DNA of 64,000 nucleotides from Desulfococcus sp041737845 (GCF_041737845.1 NZ_JBGSQX010000107.1:22428-86427), one strand, 5' to 3'; counted from the first letter of the stretch, positions 24,655 to 35,779 are shown. Numbers and translations are program-made. Notes: a model not told the origin generated them from the letters alone.

Positions 24655-25233
24655 ATGACGGAAACGTCTTCCCTGAAGCAGCCCGTGGATCGAAGCCACC
24701 TGGCCATGTTCAACCAGGACGAGCTCCGGCTCGTCAACGATACCGTATCCACGGCCGAGGATCTCGTGAGCAATCATTATAAGATGTCCGCCTCCCAGTG
24801 GCAGCGGTTGCGCTACGACATCAAGACCCTGAAACACCTCCATGAGGATGAAATCGTCGAGGGGCCATTTGCCCAGGTCATCCGTTACGAAGCCAAGCGC
24901 GATGACACCGCCCTGGGCTCGTCGACCTACGATTTCTATAAGATCTGCCTTCAGGACCATGCCATTCTGAGGGCAATCGGGCAATCCGCCGGCCTCACGC
25001 TGTTCCCCTTCTGCCTCTATATCGTAACCCACGAACTGATCCACATCGTCCGATTCTGCAGATTCCTCCAGAGCTTTGATGCTTCCCATGATGAAAAGAT
25101 GGCCGAAGAGATCCGCGTCCACCAGCACACCCGCGAAATTCTGGAGGACCTTCAGGTTCCCGGCAAAAAAGAGGTCTTACGCTTTTATCGCCGGTGGTGC
25201 GGGAATTGCGATCCGGTGGACATGCTTCGATGA
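24655..25233 (+). CDS. Uncharacterised protein with HExxH motif
   Basis: The protein has 192 residues, largely helical and without a signal peptide. The hydrophobic helix LFPFCLYIVTHELIHIVRF contains H-E-L-I-H, the zinc-metallopeptidase ligand pair, and the following segment EKMAEEIRVHQHT offers acidic and His residues as a third ligand. I do not recognise the family. A metal-binding role is suggested by the motif; proteolysis is not established. The preceding 100 bp are AT-rich and may hold its promoter. Confidence 0.7.
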   Translation: MTETSSLKQPVDRSHLAMFNQDELRLVNDTVSTAEDLVSNHYKMSASQWQRLRYDIKTLKHLHEDEIVEGPFAQVIRYEAKRDDTALGSSTYDFYKICLQDHAILRAIGQSAGLTLFPFCLYIVTHELIHIVRFCRFLQSFDASHDEKMAEEIRVHQHTREILEDLQVPGKKEVLRFYRRWCGNCDPVDMLR

Positions 25234-25377
25234 TCCCCTGTTTTTTGGCCCCTCCGAAAAAAAATGCCGCAATCTTGACATCCCCCAAACGTGCTCTATA
25301 TTTGGCATGCTTCAGCGCAACAAAGTGTTTTTCGGGAACTTTTTTGGAGCAACAAGAAAAGAGGAGGCCACGACGAA

Positions 25378-25662
25378 ATGCCGATTTACGAGTACAAGTG
25401 CGAACAATGTGGAAAGGTCGAGGAGGTTTTGCAGAAAATATCTGAAGATCCTTTAGCCACGTGTGGGCACTGTTCAGGGAGACTTCAAAAATTGATTTCC
25501 AGCAGCACCTTCCATCTCAAGGGTTCCGGATGGTACGTTACGGATTACGCGCAGAAGGCCAAGTCCGACGCCAAATCGGAAGCACCCAAGCCCCAGACAA
25601 GTGAAGCCAAATCATCCGCGTCCGATGCATCCAAGGCGTCTTCTTCGGATACGTCCGCCTGA
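25378..25662 (+). CDS. FmdB-type zinc ribbon protein
   Basis: The protein has 94 residues, starting at MPIYEYKCEQCG after GAGGAGG. The zinc ribbon is C8-x2-C11 with a second CGHC pair at about residues 29-32, and FHLKGSGWYVTDY is the second half of the FmdB family signature. The last 35 residues are a Ser/Ala/Lys-rich low-complexity tail. The family is annotated as a putative regulator; its role is unknown. Confidence 0.88.
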   Translation: MPIYEYKCEQCGKVEEVLQKISEDPLATCGHCSGRLQKLISSSTFHLKGSGWYVTDYAQKAKSDAKSEAPKPQTSEAKSSASDASKASSSDTSA

Positions 25663-25836
25663 AATGGAGCGGTCTTTCAGCCGCCCGCTTCAGGGATCAG
25701 GCGATGAAACGCAGGCCGCGGGGGTAGCGGCGGACGGGTATCCAGGCGCACTTTAAATTTTTCGAATCTTTCTTTACAAAAAAAAATGCGTGATTATCGT
25801 TTTCATCAAAAATTGAGGAAAGCGAGTCGGGCTTTG

Positions 25837-25851
25837 TTACAGGTTCTGTAA
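25837..25851. promoter_or_regulatory. Inverted repeat in the groES promoter region
   Basis: TTACAG-GTT-CTGTAA is a perfect 6-bp inverted repeat about 60 bp before groES, next to TATACT (25852-25857), which may be the -10 element. No CIRCE element (the HrcA operator) is visible here. An operator function is a guess. Confidence 0.35.
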
Positions 25852-25909
25852 TATACTATTATCCCTAACTAATATTAAATCCACGACCAAACCCAAAGGA
25901 GAATGAACA

Positions 25910-26197
25910 ATGAAGTTGAAACCCTTGCAGGATCGAATTCTGGTTCAGCGTGTTGAGGAAGAAAACAAGACCAAGGGCGGAATCATCATTCCGGACACGG
26001 CCAAAGAAAAACCCGCTGAAGGCAAGGTGATTGCTGTTGGCAACGGCAAGATCGGCGAAGACGGCAAACGAATCGCCATCGAGCTCAAGGTGGGGGATCG
26101 GGTGCTTTTTGGAAAATATTCCGGTACGGAAGTCAAGGTGGACGGTGAAGAATACCTGATCATGCGCGAAGACGATGTTCTGGGCATCATCGAATAA
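25910..26197 (+). CDS. groS: Co-chaperonin GroES
   Basis: The 95-residue length is typical. KLKPLQDRILVQRV is the conserved N-terminus, the mobile loop is around EEENKTKGGIIIPDTAKEK, and YLIMREDDVLGIIE is the C-terminus. GroES caps GroEL during protein folding. AAAGGAGAATGAACA precedes the ATG. groEL follows 60 bp later. Confidence 0.98.
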   Translation: MKLKPLQDRILVQRVEEENKTKGGIIIPDTAKEKPAEGKVIAVGNGKIGEDGKRIAIELKVGDRVLFGKYSGTEVKVDGEEYLIMREDDVLGIIE

Positions 26198-26257
26198 TCC
26201 GGCACACCAAAAACAACACAAAAGAGACTTATTTAAGCATACGGAGGTAGTTGAAAG

Positions 26258-27907
<1,650 letters not shown>

Positions 27908-27938
27908 TCCTCCCCACCGCATGAACCGATAGAGATAG

Positions 27939-27977
27939 GCCCCTGCGTCAGGATTCGGCGCAGGGGCTTTTTTTTTG
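27939..27977 (+). terminator. Rho-independent terminator after groEL
   Basis: A 9-bp stem (27939-27947 with 27959-27967, GCCCCTGC core) is followed by a run of ten T. Confidence 0.92.
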
Positions 27978-28255
27978 CCGCCCCTTCCGCTCCCCGAGGT
28001 TTCCAACCCCTGCGGAAATTCAGGCGCTCCCCTCCGGCGCGCTCTGTAAAAAATCCCTGAAATCCTCCCGCCAAGGTCCGGGGTTTCCGCGGGCACCGCT
28101 CAACATCCGCCGTGAAACCGGACCCCCTCCCGCCATGCAAAAAAAATGAAATGGTTGCTTGACAAACATCCTCCAAGCTGTGTAAGCATCTATAATATGT
28201 GTTATAAGGTTATCCAGGTGTTATTACCCGTCAAAGACAATCAAGGAGCAAGGTG
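27978..28255 (+). other. Intergenic region ahead of the LysM gene
   Basis: No gene is supported here. The last 110 bp turn AT-rich. TTGACA (28160-28165) and TATAAT (28191-28196) are present but 25 bp apart, so they cannot be one promoter pair as they stand; TATAAT may be the -10 element with a poor -35. Confidence 0.4.
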
Positions 28256-29290
28256 ATGAAAAAAAAATGGAAAATCAAAATGACCCTGATGCTCATGCTG
28301 CTTTGGTCATTCTCGCCGGTTGCAATCAACGCGGCAGACGAAAAAAACATCGTTCAGGATGAGACCGGAACCTATTATGTTGTTCAGAAGGGAGACACTT
28401 TATGGGATATTTCAAATTTTTTTCTCCAGTCTCCCTGGTACTGGCCGGAGATCTGGTCGGTCAACAGCCAGATCCCCATCCTGAACCCCCACCTCATCTT
28501 CCCCGGACAACGCCTGCGGCTCTTTGGCTGGAAAGAGGCGCCTGAAGTCCTGTCACTGCCTGGAGCACCTGCGGAGCCCCCGCAGATCGCCGCCCTCCGG
28601 TATTATCATTACCCCCTGATCAACCGCATCGGCTTTATCCAGAAAGACCCCGAAAAATCCAAGGGCGTCATTTTCAAGGTCCGTGACGACAAGGAAATGA
28701 TCAGCATGGACGACGTCGTCTATATTCATGAATCCGGCGAAAAGCCTTTGGTGCCAGGCGATCTGTTGAGCATCTTCCGGCCTTCGGTCCCCATCTACGA
28801 CCGTGAGAAGGAAACCCTTTTGGGGATCCAGCACCTGATCACCGGTACCGTTGAAATCACCGAGAAGATGGACGGCTATACCGTCGGCATCGTGACACAA
28901 TCCTTTCGGGTTATTCGCATCGGCGATCAGCTCATGGACCGTGAGGAGCGCACCGCGGACATTCCTCTCACCGACGGCACGCCCGGGCTTTCCGCCAGGA
29001 TCATCACCTCCGAGGAGCGTACCTACATCATGGGGGAACACGATATCGCCTTTATCGACAAGGGGGAACAGGACGGTGTTCGCACCGGCCAGGAATACAG
29101 CATCTTCGAGGTGGAGCGCGTCTCCCCCCCCAATGGCTCCGGAAAGGAGAAAGCAAGTGACATCGTCGTTCCCATCGAGGTGGGCAAGGTTCTGGTATTG
29201 CTGACCCGCCCCACGACCGCGACCTGCCTTATCACCTATTCCGAGAGAAGCCTTCAGTCCGGCCTCACCGTCGATTTTCCGGGGAACTAG
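28256..29290 (+). CDS. LysM domain envelope protein
   Basis: The protein has 344 residues. A signal peptide (MKKKWKIKMTLMLMLLWSFS, cleavage near NAADE) is followed at about residue 42 by a LysM domain (YYVVQKGDTLWDISNFF, ending FPGQRLRLF) that binds peptidoglycan. The remaining 240 residues are beta-rich with VGIVTQSFRVIRIGDQ and a repeat of the turn D(K/R)GEQDGVRTG. ATG 28256 is preferred to GTG 28253 because AAGGAG lies 7 bp before it. It is probably a periplasmic or outer-membrane anchored protein of unknown function. Confidence 0.85.
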   Translation: MKKKWKIKMTLMLMLLWSFSPVAINAADEKNIVQDETGTYYVVQKGDTLWDISNFFLQSPWYWPEIWSVNSQIPILNPHLIFPGQRLRLFGWKEAPEVLSLPGAPAEPPQIAALRYYHYPLINRIGFIQKDPEKSKGVIFKVRDDKEMISMDDVVYIHESGEKPLVPGDLLSIFRPSVPIYDREKETLLGIQHLITGTVEITEKMDGYTVGIVTQSFRVIRIGDQLMDREERTADIPLTDGTPGLSARIITSEERTYIMGEHDIAFIDKGEQDGVRTGQEYSIFEVERVSPPNGSGKEKASDIVVPIEVGKVLVLLTRPTTATCLITYSERSLQSGLTVDFPGN

Positions 29291-29326
29291 CCTCACCGGC
29301 GCATCACCCGCCACCCCATGCGCCAT

Positions 29327-29349
29327 GCCCGGAGAGCTCCTCTCCGGGC
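29327..29349 (+). terminator. Hairpin after the LysM gene
   Basis: A perfect 10-bp stem (29327-29336 with 29340-29349) has a 3-base loop. Only TTGTTCTCTT follows, so it may be a weak intrinsic terminator. Confidence 0.6.
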
Positions 29350-29624
29350 AGTTGTTCTCTTCAGCGATCCGCCGCTCCCTCGATCTACCCCTCCCCGCCC
29401 GACCCCCGCCAATGGCGGCGGCGTCCGGCGCAGGGTCTCCCCTATGACATCGACGCCCTTCCCCCAGAGGCATGGCATCCGTCGCGCCGGGGTCCGGGGT
29501 CCGCAGCGACCCGCCATCTTTCGGCATCATGCGCGCCGATACGCATCCGCCCGGAACAGCAAGGGCCCGGACGGTGTCCGAGCCCTTGGGTTGCATTGCG
29601 CGGCCTTTCAGCCGCAACCGGTGA
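29350..29624. other. Intergenic region between LysM and pilY1 genes (convergent)
   Basis: No gene is supported: the reading frames open across it are Pro/Arg-rich and lack ribosome sites. It holds the hairpin at 29560-29588 near its pilY1 end. Confidence 0.5.
29560..29588 (-). terminator. Hairpin downstream of pilY1
   Basis: CAAGGGCCCGGAC and GTCCGAGCCCTTG form a 13-bp stem with one mismatch and a 3-base loop, 37 bp after the pilY1 stop. There is no long T-tract, so termination strength is uncertain. Confidence 0.6.
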
Positions 29625-32600
29625 TTAAAAAATCTCCCGCCAGGACCGCATGAAGACCTTCGACCCCCAATCCTCCGAGGCCACCCCTGCGGCGGCGTTG
29701 TTGTAACCCGCCCCGCCATAGGACTTCAGCAGGCCGTTGGTGGTTTTGATGTAGACATGCTCGTCATCAACGATGGGCGAAACCCGCCCGCTCCCGGTCG
29801 GCAGGGGGATTTTACTCAACGGGGCCGGCGTGCTGTCGGGCGTCTCCAGCTTTGTACTGAAGGCATACAGGTTCCCGGTGTTGTCGCCGCCGGCGGCGCA
29901 GGGGTCCTCCGAGGTTGCCGTGGTCGTGCCGAAATAGACCTGGCCCGCCGCGACGAATGCAGAGGTGTATACCCGTTCCTGGGCGTCCAGGGTATAAGAC
30001 CAGTCGAGGCTCGCCCCATCTTTGGTATCCAGGTAGGCATAGAATTTATAGCTGAAGCTGTCATCCGTCGCGGCGTCTCCCCCCGTGCCGAAGAGGATCC
30101 GCACGCCGTCCTCCTCCACCACTACTGCCGGGGATCCGTAGATGCCTCTTTCGGCATCCCGTTCGCTGCCGTTGATCACGCTGTCCGAGGGACTCGCGAT
30201 GTTGGAGATATCGACGCGGTACATATAGCCCTTGTCGGTGCCCACATAGAAGCGGTCGGCAAATCCGTCGCCGTCCGAATCGACGAGGGCGGGCTGCCCG
30301 CTGCCGATGCCGCCCATGCCCTCCGAACCCGCGGCGTCCAGGGTCATTTTCGCGCCGCCCACGAGCGTGCCGTCCGCCACATCCACCATATAGACGCCGG
30401 GATGCTCGCCGGGGTCGGTATAGCCGGAGACCCAGAAGGAGACCCACTTGGCGCCGCCCCCGGAATCCTTGACCATGCCGATGGAAGGAGATGACTGGCT
30501 GCGGAACAGGCCGGGGTCGCCGAATTCCCAGAGCAGCGTCGGCAGCTCGGGCTCGGTCACATCCAGGCAGGTGATCATGTGTCCGCCGCTCCCCTGGGCG
30601 AAAATCAGGACCGTCCGCCAGGACCCCCCGATGTAAACGTCGGATATGGCGGGGGAGGCATCCACCAGGGCCTTGCTCAAATCCTGCTTGGAGTAGTTGT
30701 TTTTCATTTTCGAGACCAGGTTGCCGGGGATATACGCCCAGAGTTCTTCCCCCGTGCCGTACTGGGCCGTCGACGATGCCTCTCCGGACCAGACGAAGTG
30801 CCCCCGCTCCTCCTTCTGCGTGGTCTTCTTATTGTCTTCCCAACTGAACGTTCCGCCGTCGAAGGCGTGGAGCATCCCGTCGAGGGACCCGACGAATACC
30901 GTCACCTTCCGATTCTTATGGGTCGCCGCAAAGGTCGAGGTGTTGTTCGGATCGGGATCGTAAAATGAGCTTTTCAGGTCGCTTGAAAATTCTTCCACAT
31001 AATACCATGCAGGGATCCCGGGCGGGGTCATAACGGCGGCGGCCGAGTGGTCGACGGGCCCCAGGGGCCAGGTCCGCTCGGTGCCGTCGTCCTTGAACCC
31101 GAGGACCCATTTGATCAACTTTTCCTTGTTGATTCCCGTTCCGCCGATGTTCAGGAGGGCATCCGTCACCTTTGCGTTGCCGGTGCCCAGGATCTCCGGC
31201 GTCCCGACGGTGGTCTCATAGGAGGTGTAGGTCAGGACGATCCCGGTATCCGCCTTGGGCGGATGGCTGAAATGAATCTCGTACGCCCCGGTAAACCGGT
31301 TGACTTTTCCGCTGGCGCCGGGGGTCTCTGTGTCCAGGACATCGTTGGTATAGACATCCTTCAGCGTCTCGGACCGGATGATCCCCTCCTCGTCCTCCGT
31401 CTGGGCGCCGACGACGAAGGTTCCGTCCAGGACGGGATAGTTCTCGATGGTCCCGGTGAAATCCTTGGTTGTCCCGTCCACGCCGTCCGTGATGGTGACG
31501 GTATGGACGGCTGCCGTCATGTTCGGGAAATAGATCGTCCGGGGATCGGACGTCAGGTCTCTGTTCTTCAGCACCTGGCCGGCATCCCATTTGACGTTGG
31601 CGCCGTCGGTGCCTAAAGTTGTCTCGAGGGTGTCCGGGTCGTAGATCTGAACGGCCTTCAGATGCCCCCGCAGCTCGGGATCGCTCATCCAGGCGTTATC
31701 CAGCGGATCGGGGGTTTCGTAACTTCCCGAGTAGATGAGATTCGTCTGGATGATGGGCGAGGAGCGGGAGAAGAAGGCATGCCGGGCCACCGTCCCATTG
31801 AGCTTCACGTCGAGGACCACGGGAGCGCACAGTTCGCTTTCGCTCCGGAGCTCCGCTTTCCACAGCAGGTCCCGACCGACATTGTTTCCGGCCACCAGGT
31901 CGATCTCGGCCTTGCGGTAGGTATAGGCCGGATAGCCGGCTTTCCAGGTACCGGCGAGGTTCTCGCTCTGGCTGATATTCGGCTCGCCCTCCGTCAGGCT
32001 CGGACCGCCGTCTTCGTCGGTGAAGCTGTAAACGGTGACCCATGGGTTTTCCTCGGTGCCGATCTTGTACCAGATAGGTTTTTTCGCGCCGACCTCATCG
32101 AGCAGATAATTGCCTTCGGCATCCTTTTCGTAGTTGACGGAATAAAAGTAATCGATGCCGGTGACCCCTGGACAGGGCATGGCGTCTTCGACCTCGAATT
32201 CGATCCGGGTATAGAAGGCGTCGTCATCGGCCGGGCTGATGGTCTTGGTCTGCTTGAGGCTTGCCATCCCGCCGGTTATGCGCTCGATGAGGAAAACCAA
32301 GTCGTTGAAGTCGAAGTCGTTGGTCGATGTCCCGTCCAGCTTGGTGTCGTCAAACCCCAATATCCAGGCATTGGGCGTGTTATTGGGCGCCCCCAGGATG
32401 GCATGAATGGACGGACGGCCCGCGACCATCTGCAGCTCGACCTCGTTGAAACCCGCGGGGTCACCGGTCGCGGGATCCCGAAATTCATATCCGTAAAGGG
32501 CCTTCAGACGGTCGATGGCGGCCTGGTCCATCCATCCCTGCGTATGACAGGCCGCGCCCGCCGCTGAGCAGTCCGCAAAATAGTTGTAGCAGTTGGTGTT

Positions 32601-33338
32601 CCCTTCGTTTCCGTTTTGATACAACCTGACGATCCGGCTTACGCCGCCATATGTGGTTGCGCAGTTCCCGTACTCACCGAGATTTTCATTCCAATCCTGT
32701 TTGGTATAAAACAGGCCGCCGCACCAGGCATTGCTGCAGGCGGGATTCGCCGTGCCGTACATCAGGCGGGAATCGAGGACAAAAACCAGCTTTGATCCCG
32801 CCTTGAACACGATCGGCTTCCCTTCCGCATCGACGAGGAATTTCTTGTTGTCCTTGGCGTTGACTGCGCCGTCGCCATTGGCATCCACCTCCGCGGGGAA
32901 ATCGAGGGCGCCGTCATTGTCGTTGTCGTTGATTCGTGTATAGAGCCAGCGGATCTTGGTGACATCCGGACCGCCGGTTCCGGTCACATCAGTCTCGTAC
33001 ATCCAGCCGAACCGGCTGTGGGTAAAGCCTGCGCCCTCATACAGGAAGGTCACGGAGACCTCCTGGTCGATGGGAATCTCAATATTGGAGGGATCGAGCT
33101 GCTTGCTCTGGGTGTCTAGTTGCAGGTCGCCGTTGTCGTTCAGGATGATCCCCGTCACATCAAAATCCTCCAGGACGAACCCCTCGCTGTAATCCGGCGA
33201 GGTCACCGGCAGTGCGCACCCGGCGATCACCGTATCCCCGTCCGCAACTGCGGACCCGGCGGAAGCCAGGCAGAGGATGACGGCGGCGACCAACAGGATC
33301 AATCCCCTGTGGAATGGCGCTGTGTTTTTCACGCTCAT
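29625..33338 (-). CDS. pilY1: PilY1/PilC-type pilus tip protein with N-terminal DUF4114-like region
   Basis: The protein has 1237 residues. Starting at MSVKNTAPF (GGAGAAG upstream), it has a signal peptide (LILLVAAVILCLASAGS). The N-terminal 350 residues include Ca2+-loop-like stretches (NDNDNDGALD, DANGDGAVNAKD), many Cys, and WILGFDDTKLDG...DFDFNDLVF, which resembles DUF4114. From about residue 830 a PilY1-type beta-propeller follows: VFVGSLDGMLHAFDGG, ELWAYIPGNLV, DSDGDGFADRFYVG. PilY1 proteins cap type IV pili and control extension and adhesion, with Ca2+ binding. It is the last gene of the minor pilin operon. Confidence 0.88.
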   Translation of the reverse strand: MSVKNTAPFHRGLILLVAAVILCLASAGSAVADGDTVIAGCALPVTSPDYSEGFVLEDFDVTGIILNDNGDLQLDTQSKQLDPSNIEIPIDQEVSVTFLYEGAGFTHSRFGWMYETDVTGTGGPDVTKIRWLYTRINDNDNDGALDFPAEVDANGDGAVNAKDNKKFLVDAEGKPIVFKAGSKLVFVLDSRLMYGTANPACSNAWCGGLFYTKQDWNENLGEYGNCATTYGGVSRIVRLYQNGNEGNTNCYNYFADCSAAGAACHTQGWMDQAAIDRLKALYGYEFRDPATGDPAGFNEVELQMVAGRPSIHAILGAPNNTPNAWILGFDDTKLDGTSTNDFDFNDLVFLIERITGGMASLKQTKTISPADDDAFYTRIEFEVEDAMPCPGVTGIDYFYSVNYEKDAEGNYLLDEVGAKKPIWYKIGTEENPWVTVYSFTDEDGGPSLTEGEPNISQSENLAGTWKAGYPAYTYRKAEIDLVAGNNVGRDLLWKAELRSESELCAPVVLDVKLNGTVARHAFFSRSSPIIQTNLIYSGSYETPDPLDNAWMSDPELRGHLKAVQIYDPDTLETTLGTDGANVKWDAGQVLKNRDLTSDPRTIYFPNMTAAVHTVTITDGVDGTTKDFTGTIENYPVLDGTFVVGAQTEDEEGIIRSETLKDVYTNDVLDTETPGASGKVNRFTGAYEIHFSHPPKADTGIVLTYTSYETTVGTPEILGTGNAKVTDALLNIGGTGINKEKLIKWVLGFKDDGTERTWPLGPVDHSAAAVMTPPGIPAWYYVEEFSSDLKSSFYDPDPNNTSTFAATHKNRKVTVFVGSLDGMLHAFDGGTFSWEDNKKTTQKEERGHFVWSGEASSTAQYGTGEELWAYIPGNLVSKMKNNYSKQDLSKALVDASPAISDVYIGGSWRTVLIFAQGSGGHMITCLDVTEPELPTLLWEFGDPGLFRSQSSPSIGMVKDSGGGAKWVSFWVSGYTDPGEHPGVYMVDVADGTLVGGAKMTLDAAGSEGMGGIGSGQPALVDSDGDGFADRFYVGTDKGYMYRVDISNIASPSDSVINGSERDAERGIYGSPAVVVEEDGVRILFGTGGDAATDDSFSYKFYAYLDTKDGASLDWSYTLDAQERVYTSAFVAAGQVYFGTTTATSEDPCAAGGDNTGNLYAFSTKLETPDSTPAPLSKIPLPTGSGRVSPIVDDEHVYIKTTNGLLKSYGGAGYNNAAAGVASEDWGSKVFMRSWREIF

Positions 33339-33409
33339 GTTTTCTTCTCCATAACAGTGTTCAATGTTCATGGTCGGGAAATGAAAAGGCCCCTGGTGGG
33401 TTCATTCCG

Positions 33410-34054
33410 CTAAATCCCCTGGTCGAGCTGCGTCTGGGCCAGATCTCCCGAGTCGATACCTTCGAGATCGACGCCCTTGTTGGCCTTGTCCGGCCCGAAG
33501 TTCTGCTGGGCCGTGTAGGTGTGGACGGGCTTTTTGCTCTCTTCCGTCGTGTACTGACCCGAAACGCTGATCTCCACGCCGGAAAAACCGCCGTCCGGAC
33601 CGCTCGCGACAGACCGGAGGAAGACGACCCCGTCCGTGGTTGACTGGTTGTCGAAGACCGTTACCGTGTAGGTGTGATCCCCAAAGGTGTTGTTATTAAG
33701 AAGATATTTCTCTCCCGGATAAATGGGATCCGAAACATCCGCCAGGGTGCTGGAGCCGTCAAACAGAAAAGCCCAGCTATCCACCGTCTTGCCGGCGTTG
33801 GCGTCCGGGTCGGCATTGTGGTCGTCGATCATCTGACCCAGCAGTTTTTTCCCGTGCTGAATGCCCGATTCCGCCGCGTAGAAGGCCGCCTGTTTCTTTT
33901 TGTTCGAGTTGCTGGTGAGAATTTCGAGCACCGATGTATTGGTGGCCGCCACGCCGATGATGGTGAGCACCACCAAGAGCAGCATGGTGACCACCAGGGC
34001 GGAGCCGTCTTCGGAGCATCCGATGCGCATGAATGACTGTCGATATGGCTTCAT
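33410..34054 (-). CDS. pilX: Minor pilin assembly protein PilX-like
   Basis: The protein has 214 residues. The N-terminus SEDGSALVVTMLLLVVLTIIGVAATNTSVLEI is the PilX-type class: a short leader then a hydrophobic helix that starts near the processing site; the cleavage-site Glu/Phe pattern is atypical, as usual for PilX. EILTSNSNKKKQAAFYAAESGI is conserved in PilX. It follows pilW by about 100 bp. Confidence 0.85.
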   Translation of the reverse strand: MKPYRQSFMRIGCSEDGSALVVTMLLLVVLTIIGVAATNTSVLEILTSNSNKKKQAAFYAAESGIQHGKKLLGQMIDDHNADPDANAGKTVDSWAFLFDGSSTLADVSDPIYPGEKYLLNNNTFGDHTYTVTVFDNQSTTDGVVFLRSVASGPDGGFSGVEISVSGQYTTEESKKPVHTYTAQQNFGPDKANKGVDLEGIDSGDLAQTQLDQGI

Positions 34055-34157
34055 ATCCTGTCTCCCCTGAGTTGTTTTGGTGAATGGAACGCCCGTACCA
34101 CCGTTCCCGTTTCATCGCAGGCGCTTCGGGCGCATTTTCTATCGCCGTTCCGAAAAA

Positions 34158-35378
34158 TCATTCCTCCGTGTCGTCACCCTCCGCACTGTCGTCGTCCGCA
34201 TCGTCGTCTTCCGTATCTTCCCCCCCGCCGCCTCCCGTGGCGTCCTCGGGGGATTCCAGAGTCATATTCCGAACCTCGACCGTGACCTGGGAGAGCCTGC
34301 GGCGGAAATAGTCCGTTCCGTCTGCGGCAAGGTGATCCTCGACGGCGGGGCGGCCGTTCGCCTCCAGTTCCTTGCGGGCCCGGTCGGTCCGACCCAGGAC
34401 GCTGATGCGGATGGCCCGGACCATGGCCTTGTTGGCGTCCGTCAAATCGTCGGCATTCAGGTCGGTGTCGTCCGAGCCGTCGATCCACTCATCCACCACA
34501 TTGTCGTCATCGTTGTCCAGCCCGAATGCGAACTGCAGGTCTTCAATGTGTTCGGCCACGGGATCGGTCGTCTCCCCCCCGCCGGTAGAGATATTCGGAT
34601 CAAAAGTCCGCATCAATATGCCGTCCTGAAGAAAATAATGAATTTCCGATATGGGTCCCGAGTCGAAAAATTTTATCTTGCTTCCGGCTGGATAACTATT
34701 CGTCGAGGAACCGTTCAGCGGCGTATTGGTGAAACTGCCTGCCCCCGAATCGACACTTGTGATGGCAATCCTGTCGGCCCGATCAGCGTCGGGATGGATG
34801 ATCACGCCGATGATCGGCGTCCCTGAAGTCCCGTTCTGCTCACCTCCCCGACAATAGCAGGATCCGTTCCAAAGGTTGAAATTCGGCGCCGTCGACGCTA
34901 AATCCTCATTGACAAACAGGGTGGTTGAATCAACATCGATAGGATCGGTCGTTTCGCTCCCGTCACTCAGCAAATTTTTAAGCGTCAATTCCGGCAATGC
35001 GGAGCAGGATACTTCCCCGGAGGGAGGCGTTCCGCATGGATCGGGTATTGGAACGAAATAACGTACAGTCAGCGTATCACTTTCGCCCGCACCGCCGTTA
35101 TTCTCGAAATCCAGAACCAAAAAGTTCTCCGCTGCAATATCCGATAGTCGTGGATAATCCGCAAACCCGGCCCCGGCCATGCGCACATCCCTTTCAATGA
35201 AGGATTTGGCGATGCGAAGGTCCTGCTGCATAGCGGCGACATCCTCCTGGATGTTGTAAGAGCTCTGGCTATAGTTAAATACGCCGATGGCCGCGCTGAT
35301 GACGATCATCCCCAGCCCCAGTGCGATGAGCATCTCGATCAGGGTAAACCCTGACTGATGCCGACGTGGGTTCTCCAT
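34158..35378 (-). CDS. pilW: Minor pilin PilW
   Basis: The protein has 406 residues. A prepilin leader QSGFTLIEMLIALGLGMIVIS follows MENPRRH, giving cleavage before Phe by PilD. The C-terminal 50 residues are Glu/Asp/Gly-rich and repetitive. The start at 35378 has GAGGGGGGAAAC upstream; an ATG at 35399 overlaps the pilV stop (TAATG) but has no ribosome site. Confidence 0.88.
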   Translation of the reverse strand: MENPRRHQSGFTLIEMLIALGLGMIVISAAIGVFNYSQSSYNIQEDVAAMQQDLRIAKSFIERDVRMAGAGFADYPRLSDIAAENFLVLDFENNGGAGESDTLTVRYFVPIPDPCGTPPSGEVSCSALPELTLKNLLSDGSETTDPIDVDSTTLFVNEDLASTAPNFNLWNGSCYCRGGEQNGTSGTPIIGVIIHPDADRADRIAITSVDSGAGSFTNTPLNGSSTNSYPAGSKIKFFDSGPISEIHYFLQDGILMRTFDPNISTGGGETTDPVAEHIEDLQFAFGLDNDDDNVVDEWIDGSDDTDLNADDLTDANKAMVRAIRISVLGRTDRARKELEANGRPAVEDHLAADGTDYFRRRLSQVTVEVRNMTLESPEDATGGGGGEDTEDDDADDDSAEGDDTEE

Positions 35379-35398
35379 GGTCTTTGTTTCCCCCCTCA

Positions 35399-35779
35399 TT
35401 ATCTTGAAATGATCGTCCGAAAAGCGATCTGGTGGTTCTTCTTACCCGTCTGGTCGGTCCAGGAAACCTGAACCTCGACGGTCTTGACGCCGTCTTCTGG
35501 CGTGTCTTTCTGAACAATGGTCTTCCGGGTAAACCCATCATCGTCCATTTCCTCATCCTCGCTCACGACCTCTTCATAGGTCAGGTTCCGCAGGCCCTCC
35601 ATTTTGTTCTGAATCCGCTCGGTCGCGCCGTTCAGCTTCGTTCCGTAGGCGTTTCCACTGATGGCGTTCACCTGCATGGCCGCCACCCCCAGGAGGCCGA
35701 TGGCCAGGATCACCATGGCGATCAAAACCTCGAGCAGAGAAAAGCCGGCATCGCCTTTGACATCTCTCATGTGTTCCAT
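35399..35779 (-). CDS. pilV: Type IV pilus minor pilin PilV
   Basis: The protein has 126 residues. A short leader ends at DAGFSLLEVLIAMVILAIGLLG, a class III-like prepilin signal with the +5 Glu. Next to the fimT stop by a TAAATG junction, which suggests coupling. The small mature domain is beta-rich. Confidence 0.9.
   Translation of the reverse strand: MEHMRDVKGDAGFSLLEVLIAMVILAIGLLGVAAMQVNAISGNAYGTKLNGATERIQNKMEGLRNLTYEEVVSEDEEMDDDGFTRKTIVQKDTPEDGVKTVEVQVSWTDQTGKKNHQIAFRTIISR

Noticed and set aside
25741..25909. CIRCE operator before groES
   Set aside because: No TTAGCACTC-N9-GAGTGCTAA or close variant is present.
29318..29653. 111-codon frame downstream of the LysM gene
   Set aside because: It is Pro/Arg-rich, crosses two hairpins and has no ribosome site.
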